Assembly: GCF_030463565.1 (NCBI RefSeq)
Contig: NC_134676.1
Span: forward strand, 24,408,728-24,472,727
Length of the DNA: 64,000 bases
Origin: Pelecanus crispus
Taxonomy: Eukaryota > Chordata > Aves > Pelecaniformes > Pelecanidae
Direction: 5' to 3'
This document shows, one piece after another, positions 54,886 to 64,000 of the stretch. A program made the translations under genes and the position numbers. Within the stretch, counting starts at the first letter, position 1. Every line of letters begins with the position of its first letter. Below the pieces are notes generated by a model. The model was given only the letters and a program-made list of their open reading frames with translations. It did no database searches and had not been told where the DNA came from.

Positions 54886-57800
54886 TGTAATGTACATTAA
54901 TAAGTATGGGATGCTATATCTAGCTCACTCCAGACAGTAAGTCTGGTGACTCCTGTTTGGATTCTTATTTCCCTTTTTCTTCTGTTTTTGAATATATTGC
55001 ATTAATAACTTCAGTTGGTGTGGTTCAGAATTCACAGAAGTTTTTGAAACTAAAATATGTGACAACATGTATACTTTAATATAGACAGCCTACAGTAAAT
55101 CATCATCATTAGTATTATATTTAAGTAATGTATATAAGTTGAATCAGAGCGATCTTCAAATATTACGCCTTGGCTGCCTCCCTTAAAATTTAATACAGTG
55201 CTGTTAGGCCACTAATTAAAGAGTTCTGCCTGGATGAACAGGTGAAGCTGTAATTTCTTTTTAGAGGATAGGACATGATTTGTCCTTTCTGTAGGCCCTT
55301 TGCAGAATCTGAAATTTTTCCTTAAGCTTTTTGGTAGGAATTTAAGTGGGTTTTTGTTCAAATTTCTGAGGCTGTATGGAACAAGATTAGCTGCCACATT
55401 CTTTCACTGTATATTTACAGTTTTTACTATAATAATTATATTATTAAAACTATAACCTGAACTTACCGAAACAGTCACCATTTTCCCTTAATATATGTAG
55501 GTGGTCCAAATGAAGATGCTTCAAGCAAAAATGTCACCTCTGTGTCTTCTCTGTGAAGTTGAAATGACTTCATCCTCTCAGAAAACAGGAGAGAAGGATG
55601 GGTGGGAACGACAAGGGATGAGGGATGTCAATAGAAATAGGCAGGGAAGAGTCAGAAGAATATGGTAGACAAAACCAGGAAGATTGAAGACATGAAAAGA
55701 ATATGAGGACCAGGTCAGCGAGGAGAACATGAGAATGGCAGGATTAGACTGTGGTGGACAGGGGCTTGTGACAGAATGAGAAAGCAAGTTCAAGTGACTG
55801 GCAAGATAGAGTGAGAATGGATAGATAATGGAGAATCTGACTGAAGGCAGGATGAGTTTATTCTCATTCTCTTTCTCATGTGCGCAGTTCTGAGATGAGT
55901 CTTATGGCCCCATGGGACACAGGAATCATGTTCCTTCAGAGAAGAGTATAAGTTGGTAGGGTTTTCCTGATGGAATTAACATTTGAATATTAATTGTGAG
56001 ATCATAACATCTAATTTGGAAGTGGTTGTATATGGAATGGAGAATATTTCTGAATGCGGGTACATTAAATACTATCCTAGTACCTATGTTTGTGATTCAT
56101 TATTTCAAAAAAAAATCAGCAAGAAATAGCAGTGACTTTAAAAATAGCACGTCATTGTTACAGAAATGGCATTATGGTAATATTCTCTTTAAAAGTATAT
56201 GCTTACTGTAATTCACTGTATGTGGACTAGATGAAACTGCATCAGCCATTTATTGCTGTTTATGCTGTGGTAGAAGATAGGGTCCGTGCTAATTTTGATG
56301 GATATATTTGCCCTCTTTTAAGATAGCATTCTCAAACAAGTAAGTTGTGTAGCTGTTTCAGAGACTAGAACACAAATTAAAAAAAAAAAAAACTTTTATT
56401 GTGAAATGAGGTCAGCAGTTGCATAATCACCTTCAGGAAAAGAGGATGGATTTAATATGTTTAGCTTACCCTGAACTACAATTTTTTTTTTTTTTTTATT
56501 TTATTCTTTCCTCATTTTTAATGCATATTATGTGTAAAACACTCAAACTGACAGCTTCTTCAAGACTTACTTAGGGTTATTAATTACAATTTACTTTGGA
56601 GTATTCTGATGATTTATTTTATAATGAAGATGTGATCCAGATTTCAGATTGTTTCACACATGCTTTATGTACTATTTTTTTTTTCTTACAATTCAACATT
56701 GAGCAATTTACTGTTCATTCATAGCAGCCTAAGACAAATAGTTACTAAACTATTTCTTAGGTTCAGGTTGCTAGCTGTTTTGATTACAAGATCTAAAGTA
56801 TCTGAAACTAGCCATTTTGTTAAATTGCCCAAAGAAAAACAGATTGTAAGGTTTAAACAAACAACTAACTTCAGCCCTCTGAAATGTGAATTTGTATATC
56901 AGGATTGTGTTATGTTTGAAGTTAAAGTGACCTTTCATCAACAAAGTATGTTTTTCTCATTTGCAAAAATAACTGCTTAAATGAAAAATAAATCTTTGGC
57001 TACTTAAAATAGCTGTATTTTTTATATCCTGGCCTCTCTTGTATTTCATGCTGAGGAAAATAGCTTTGTGATAAATATTTTAATGGAAAATGTCATTTAA
57101 TAAAATGTGGCAATAATCTTAAGTTGCTATAAAACTATAGAAATGTAATTAAAAGCAAATTATTATTTTTAAGAACAAGTGCACGATGCAGTGAAAACAA
57201 CCTTTTTAGTTGAAGCTGTTGGGTTTTTAATACCACCCCTGCCCAGAAAAAAGAGTTGTAGTTGGTGGAATTTTATCAAGATTTTAAAGCAACATTGAGA
57301 CACCATTATATACCATTCCTATATAACTTAATTCAAACCTCTTTGGGAAAAAAAAACTTATGCCTACCCAGAAAACAGTGTTTATACTGCTTTATGTATG
57401 AATCAAAATCCAATTATACTTTTAAAGGATTATTATTACTACTAAAACTGTTATATCTTCTTATTTTTGTTTGGCAGTTCTTCAACAAAGACGATCAAAA
57501 TAATATTATCATCTTTAATCGGAGATGAGTTTTTAGTAACATAATATATACTGCTCGCCAGGTCATTTTTATGGGCTGTCCCTCAAATCTGGTCTGCAAT
57601 TTGTATGATTAGAAGTTTCTCCCGCGAAATTTCCACTGGCCAGACAGAAGAGGAACTGTTACTGACAGTTACATAAATAGTTTAACTTTTTCGAAGGCAT
57701 ACAAAGTAGTTCTATTTTGCATCTGCAAAATTGTATCTGCAGTCTGTCCATTGCAGATACATTAATGTAAGGTTATAGCAAAGCTTTAGAGTTGTAGTTG

Positions 57801-58417
57801 TAGCCATTTTCTGATGGGAAGTTTAAAGGATTAAGCAGCTATTTTCATAGCTGGGTAATCAATAAGGTTGTAGAATATTGGTGGGGGGAAAATGCATTCA
57901 TGGGTGTCTGTGTTTTCATTCAAGCACTTCCTCCACAAATTCACTGCCCAGTAACCTTTAGGCTCACTGTCAGGTTTTTTTCATTGACTGCTGAAATGGT
58001 AGTTGCAGCCTCTTGGCAGAAAAGGACCCATTTGAATGGTGGCTATTGTTCTGTTAACGTTAGAGCCCTCTGGCTAGAGGATCAGCAAGAATGCCTGCTA
58101 AGATAAAGTGACAATGTTGTCTCCTCTTCATGGGAATAGCTTGCTGATAAACTATGACAGTACGAAAAGCCCTAAGGGCTGAGGGTGGGAAAAGCTATAT
58201 TAAACTTCATGTATTGCTTAGCAGAATTCTCACTTACAAGCTAATTCATTCAGTAGTACCTACTAGGAAGTATGAATTCTAAGTGCATCTTGCACAATAA
58301 ACCTTACTCGTTTGTACTGTTATGGTTTATAAAATAATTCTTGAAAAAATTGCAAATCATGAAGATCTGTTTCTGTCTCTCTGCATGCAATTTTTGTGAT
58401 GCCAGAAGGTTTAAGGC
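54886..58417 (+). other. CWC27 intron 10, unannotated segment
   Basis: AT-rich, with a purine-rich plus strand at about 55560-55860 and poly-A/poly-T runs near 56378 and 56482. No exon or repeat family recognised. Confidence 0.7.
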
Positions 58418-58620
58418 ATTGTGCCCCATCCCTGGAAGTGTTCAAGGCCAGGTTGCATGGGGCTTTGAGCAACCTGGTCTCATGGAACCATGGTCCGTGC
58501 CCATGGCAGGGGGGCTGGAACTAGATGATCTTTAAGGTCCCTTTCAACCCAAACCAGGGGCTGGAACTAGATGATCTTTAAGGTCCCTTCCAACCCAAAC
58601 CATTTTATGATTCTGCGTTC
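58418..58620 (+). mobile_element. CR1 3'-end fragment with duplicated terminus
   Basis: A CR1 3' UTR (CCCATCCCTGGAAGTGTTCA, then GATGATCTTTAAGGTCCCTT) ending TTTTATGATTCTG. The last 46 bases before the tail are tandemly duplicated (58511-58556 and 58557-58602). Confidence 0.9.
58511..58602 (+). repeat. 46-base tandem duplication of the CR1 3' terminus
   Basis: Two adjacent 46-base units differ at one position (CTTTCAACCC against CTTCCAACCC). The unit covers the conserved 3' end of CR1. Confidence 0.93.
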
Positions 58621-59045
58621 ATCAAATCCTTACAGGGCAAGAAGTTGTGTAATGTTTGTTAAAGAAATATATTTCCAGTATTCTTACTCAAACCTGTATG
58701 CCAAAAACCTAAATAGTAAGCGTCTCTCTCATACCTCTACATCTTGCTTAATTCTTACATTCAGGCTAACTGATAAGGATTGGTGCCATCATTGTTTCAT
58801 GATGCTCTGCTAGAATACTCCAAAAGATAATCAGCTTGATTTAAATACATTTATAACAAGTATTATTTGTGATTAATACATTGCTATAAAAGTGCATGCT
58901 CCTAAATACCTCTGGAATTAAAATGTTCTGTGGTTCAGATGTTTTAGTATGTACTGAAGATTGGAATTCTTGAAGACTGATGTTTCATCCTTACAGTAAT
59001 ACATGCTTTTAGAAATATTATAACAAATGTTTAAACTGTTAACTT

Positions 59046-59185
59046 AGAATCATAGAATCATTTATTCTGGGAAAGACCTTTAAGACCATCAAGTCCAACC
59101 ATAAACCTAACACTGCCAAGTCCACCACTAAACTATGTCCTTAAGTGCCACGTCTATGCATCTTGTCCATAAATACAATGATGCA
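59046..59185 (-). mobile_element. CR1 3'-end fragment
   Basis: Minus-strand CR1 terminus: the plus strand reads ATAGAATCATTTATTCTGGG, ATCAAGTCCAACCATAAACC and CACTGCCAAGTCCACCACTA. Only the 3' UTR remains. Confidence 0.85.
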
Positions 59186-60224
59186 CAACCATCATGACGC
59201 AAAAATCCAAACTCTTAGGAACTAAGAGTATTTGAAGAAGAAAATGTGGTAAATATCCTTTTATTTCCCTTTTTTTCTGTCTCGAGTGGTGTTTCTTATG
59301 TAGACTCATCACATTGTAATTATTGTTCATTCATTTCTATTGTCTTTAAGCGTATATTGTACTGAAGCTGGTGAAGTACAGATGTTCCCTTTGTGGCTGG
59401 ACAGTTTTTTAAAGAGTGAAATTGTTGTCACATGGAATGAGTAACAGAATTAATATCTTACATTTTAAGTTCCTACTATGTTTGTACAGTCAGTTTCGTA
59501 GCCATGTATTTGGTTACATTGTGAAACTCCATCAAGTTTGTGAGGCTATCCCTTACTTTGAGATCCAAATAATGTGTATTGTAATCTAAGTGGAATGAAA
59601 ATGACCTTTTTAGAGTACTTGCAGGTGAATGTGTTCTAAAGCTTCCATTGTTGCAAATAAGCTGGGTTCCCAGATAACTTACAGTCTTACCAGAATCTCA
59701 GAACCCACTCTTAAAGTGTGTGGGTTGCATACCTTTATTTTATTAAATACTAAAAATTGTTCAGACTTGTACCTGAAGGTTCAAGTCATTCCTAAGGTTT
59801 CTGCTTGAGGGTCTGGCTAAACAGGTAAGTGTAAAACAGAGTATAAATATAAAGGGAACTATAATTCCTGTGTGGTTACTCTCAGTCCAGTAAAACTGTT
59901 TTTTCTGGCGTAACTGAAGTTTCTTGAAACTTATTTGAGCCTTGCCATGACAAAGCTTTTTTATTTTCTGAAAAATGAGTGCATCCACATTGGGAATATA
60001 CATTGTTGTAATAGTAGTGGTCAGTTGTAGACTAAGCCCCTGTTCTGTGCATAATCTTTTAATTCCCTTTTTCTAGCTATGCAGAAAGAAGCTCTAATAC
60101 AGTCTGTCTTTGACTAATCTGAAAACAGTACTGAGTAATATACTTCCTGCTGTTCTCTCATTTATGTGATCAAAATGACATCACCTATTCCTTCTTTGCC
60201 CAGAGTGCAGGAGGCCTGTTCCGT

Positions 60225-61072
60225 GGCCCAAAACTGAATACAGTATTTGGGGTGGGGCCTCACCAGTGCTGAGTACAGGGAGACGATCATTTCCCTAGTC
60301 CTGCTGGCCACACTACTCCTGATACAAGCCAGGATGCTGTTGGCCTTCTTGGCCACCTGGGCACACTGTGGCTCATACTCAGCTGGCTGTCAACCAACAC
60401 TCCCAGGTTCTTTTCTGCCAGGCAGCTTTCCAGCCACTCTTCCCCAAGCCTGTAGCATTGCATGGGGTTGTTGTGACTGAAGTGCAGGACCCGGCACTCA
60501 GCCTTGTTGAACCTCATACAGTTGGCCTGGGCCCATCGATCCAGCCTGTCCAGATACCTCTGTAGAGCCTTCGAACCCTCCAGCACATCAACACTCCTGC
60601 CCAATTTAGTGCTATCTGCAAACTTACTGAGGCTGCATGTAATCTGCTGGTGAAGGGTCTGGAGCACAAGTCTTTTGAGGAGCGGCTGAGGGAACTGGAC
60701 TTTTTTAGCCTGGAGCAAAGGAGGCTGAGGGGAGACCTTATTGCTCTCTACAACTACCTGAAAGGAGGTTGTAGCAAGGTGGTGTTGGTCTCTTCTCCCA
60801 AGTAACAAGTGATAGGACAAGAGGAGATGGCCTCAAGTTGTGCCAGGGGAGGTTTAGATTGGATATTAGGAAAAATTTCTTCACCAAAAGGGTTATTGAG
60901 CATTGGAACAGGCTGCCCAGGGAGGCGGTTGAGTCACCATCCTTGGCGGTATTTAAAAAATATGTAGAAGTGGCACTTAGGGACATGGTTTAGTGGTAGA
61001 CTTGGCAGTGTGAGATTAACAGTTGGACTTGATGATCTTAAAGGTCTTTTCCAACCCAAATGATTCTGTGAT
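60225..61072 (+). mobile_element. CR1 with inverted 5' segment (twin-priming type)
   Basis: The right part (60645-61072) is plus-strand CR1 from GCTGGTGAAGGGTCTGGAGC to the 3' tail. The left part (60225-60644) is the directly upstream ORF2 segment in reverse orientation, including LSKFAD, where the catalytic Asp-Asp has decayed to Asp-Ser, and LSMSHS. Against the plus-strand copy at 30476-32780, the left part corresponds to about 31730-32150 and the right part begins at 32210. So about 59 bases are missing at the junction. Confidence 0.88.
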
Positions 61073-64000
61073 CTGCCAAGAGAATCTCTCAAAAACTGCC
61101 ATTCACGGAACGCCGACCTGTTTTCCTCAAATCTATAGGTTCTTGCATTGCCAGAGGATGAGACTTAGGGTTGTGAAAACCTTTGTATACCAGCTGAGAT
61201 TCTTTGTATGAAGCACTCTCTGCAAGGGCAGGGTCAATCATCTTAAGCTTTGCAAGCTCAACAATACATACTGTCCACACCAAGCAAAATTTTTGCCATG
61301 CATAGGCTCCATTCCCCTGTAGGACAAAAGATGCAGTGTCATACCATGGGATACTTGATTGGTAATTCTCATACTAGACAATAAATTTGGTACTATCATT
61401 TCTAAACCCTTTTCTTCCTTTTGTAAGTATGCTTCCTTGCAGTTTCTTTTCATCCTTAATTTCAGTCATGGTTATATTAGTTTACTGTTTGAAGCCTTAC
61501 AGTTGCCAAGGAAAGAAAAAACTTGTGTTCAGAATGGATACTTAAATGGAGTTATGGAGGACTGTTGTTGTTGGAAGTGTGTGTTAAGGAGCTCTCAACA
61601 GAAGTAGAAGTTTTAGCTTCTGGGGTTCATAATTCACAGTATAACAATGTATTTTATATCTTAAGTTCTCCTCCTACAATCTGTCCTTTTTCTCCTCATA
61701 AATCAGCCAATAAATATCTTTTGTGCCAGTATTGATGCAAAGAGTAAAAATTCTTATTCTTGCATTCTTAGAGATCTAAAATTAAAGGAAATACGTTTTT
61801 GCATTGACATGAGAGGTCATTTATATTTATTGAAAAAGAAAAGAGAGGAATTTTTCAAAAATAAACTTATTTTTCACCATTAAAATAAAGATGTAAAATA
61901 CATGCAATTAAGTGAACTTCCCAATGGCATAAATTCATTGTACTAAGTATTAATCACATGTATTTCTTATCTCTGAGTCTTGTGGTTGTATGCTAAAGGG
62001 TATGTTCCTGCAATGTAGGTACAGAGAATCAGAACAGGTAACAAATCTGGCAAATGCCATAAACTGGTTTACTGATGATGAGTCTTTAATGAATGACCTA
62101 AAAACCTAAATGATAGAGGTGTGATGAGATTACTTAGTGAAAATGAAACTTTATTTGGCAATTCCAAATAATAATGAGCAGGTCTGCAGTTTTGTAGGCA
62201 GGATTACTTTACCTGTCTCTTTTTAATGACTTTCTTTTCCCTATACCCCCAGCTCCTGCGCATTTTTACCATTTACGGTGTGCACCCCTTCCAGCCCTCA
62301 TCAGAAAACTACTGACTTATTTCACTTTCCTGTAAGAAAATTAACTGAGCAAAAGCCATAAAAAGTATGCTTTTGGAAAGGGAGTAAGGCAGCCTAAACT
62401 AGATGTCATGGTAGAGGCAGGAGGAGTAGATTAGGAGGGAACAGTAGTGCAATACCTTCCATTTTCAGTGTCAGCAGATTATTAAATCAGCTGAGCTGTT
62501 CATGAGACCTTCATCTATGCATACTGGTAAATCTCAAACAGTTTCTGTAGTATTTCATGACGTTGGTTTCCAGCTGTCAAGCATAGTCAATATTTTCCTA
62601 TTTTTCTGAACTTCACTTTTCCATTACATCTTTGTTATAGTTGCAGGTAGAGTTGTTACTTAACGTGAACGAGAAATGTGGACTGTTGTGTTGTTATGGT
62701 AGAAAATATTTTTGGAAAAAAATGTGAAATAGTGTGATTTCTGTAAAATTGGTACTATTGGAGCATTTACCTTGGAAAATAACAGGAATGCCAGACAAGT
62801 TATTTTGGTATGGAAAACCCTAATTTAAGATCAGATGTAGAGTCTTCTCTCCGTACTGTGTCTGTCAGTCCTGCAGTAGTAGCATATAATAGTATGTCCT
62901 TGGAAAGACAGGAGACCTCCGTTTCTTAATAGAAAGTGTGTGTGGGGGGAATAGTATCTTTCAATTCTTTTAAAAAGTACTTCCTTATTGCCATTAGAAA
63001 TTGAGGGACATACTTGTAGGAAGCTGAGAGGCCTTATATTCTCTTGTAGCATGTTGCCGGTAGCAAAGTTTTCTACTTCAACGTCAATAAAAGAGTACAT
63101 CAGTGAAGCTTACATGGTCAATGTTTTGCTACTTCTTCCATTAGTACCATTCCTCCAATAGTGAGGAAGATAGACTGATGCAAGACAGCAAATTTCTTCC
63201 CAGTGTTTCTTTGGGAACTTACTTTACTTGATGAATCTGACACGCTGAATTCAAACACATCATCAGATATGTTCTCTCCTTCAAATGTGTTTTGTCGGAC
63301 TTACATGGTATTGTTTCTGCTCACTTTGTTGGGTTCAGGTGGACTCAAAATGAAGAAGAGGAAATTTTTTTTAAGTTGTTTCCCTCTCTGAAAGTTTTTT
63401 AACAGAAAGCTACAGAAATTACTGATTGCTTTAAAGTTACGTTTTCTTTTCTGTGGCATACCTACTGCTGTAGCAACGTGCCACTGTGCGATCTTTTTAT
63501 CCAGGTTTTAATATCTGCATAGTTCATTTCTCTCTCCCAGTTTTTTCTCTTTCTTATTTAATTTTTCTGTCTGATTTACTTTGACCTCATGTTGAGCATT
63601 GTCACAAATTAGATTCTGTCTTTCTCCTTCTCTTTCTCCCTCTTGGTCTCCCCCACTCTCCGTCTCTCTTGGTCTCTCGTCCTCACTCACTCTCCCTTGT
63701 ACGTTCTCTCTCTTGCTCCCTCTCCTGTTCTTGTGCACGCTATCTCTCTCACGTGCTCTCACTCTCTCTCACTCTCTCTCTTTGTCTTTCTTCTGTTTCT
63801 TCCTGCGTCTCCCCAGTTGGTGATAAGTTATATTATCCACTGCCTAGACTGATTTAAGATTTTAAATGTATGCTACGACAAATTCTAAATATTTTCATTG
63901 TTTTAATTTTAAAACTTCTTTTTTTATGGCAGGACTTTTTAAACCTGTTTTATTTCATATTGATTGATTGAAAAATATGCCAAATTGGAATTCATGTGCA
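61073..64000 (+). other. CWC27 intron 10, last part
   Basis: AT-rich intron with a pyrimidine-rich (CT)n-like tract at about 63530-63800. No CWC27 exon recognised before the window ends. Confidence 0.7.
63599..63800 (+). repeat. Pyrimidine-rich CT repeat tract
   Basis: About 200 bases of interrupted TCTC/CTCT sequence, including CTCTCACTCTCTCTCACTCT near 63758. It produces several Ser/Leu-rich or Arg/Glu-rich ORFs that are composition artefacts. Confidence 0.9.

Noticed and set aside
63508..63857. Arg/Glu-rich and Ser/Leu-rich ORFs
   Set aside because: They are translations of the CT-rich repeat and so composition artefacts.

Overview
The window is vertebrate nuclear DNA, almost certainly from a bird. 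Two spliced genes encode human-like splicing factors, and the repeats are dominated by CR1 non-LTR retrotransposons, the typical avian LINE. There is one solo retroviral LTR of a kind common in birds, and no Alu, L1 or other mammalian repeats were seen. The human orthologues lie on 5q12, which corresponds to the avian Z chromosome, so a Z-linked location is likely; this is inference from known synteny.

Layout. Positions 1-5467 hold the 5' part of SREK1IP1 on the minus strand (three coding exons visible; the rest lies beyond position 1). Positions 5468-5874 are a compact bidirectional CpG-island promoter. CWC27 starts at 5875 on the plus strand; ten coding exons (through 25243) give about 319 residues of a protein of roughly 470. 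From 25244 to 64000 no further exon was recognised, so this is read as CWC27 intron 10. The two genes are head-to-head with 407 bases between start codons. Both products act in pre-mRNA splicing, so shared transcription is plausible.

Repeats. Intron 3 of CWC27 holds a solo LTR (9396-9966) flanked by a 5-base target-site duplication, next to a 5'-truncated CR1. Intron 8 holds a young CR1 (about 18611-19600) inserted inside a much older CR1/L3-like element (about 17895-20110). Intron 10 holds several CR1 copies: a long one at 30476-32780 (+), a related one at 39070-40834 (-), a very long one at 52508-54885 (-), an internally deleted one at 33600-33950 (+), and a 5'-inverted one at 60225-61072. 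Short 3' ends lie at 58418-58620 and 59046-59185.

The strongest unusual signal is that the opposite-strand CR1 copies at 31034-31711 and 40147-40824 are identical over 678 bases. Just downstream the same two copies differ at roughly one residue in eight. That points to gene conversion between inverted copies, or to an assembly artefact. The 60.2-61.1 kb CR1 shows the topology expected of twin priming. No prokaryotic-type system, CRISPR array, tRNA or rRNA gene was found, and most long ORFs are CR1 remnants or CpG-island reading frames.
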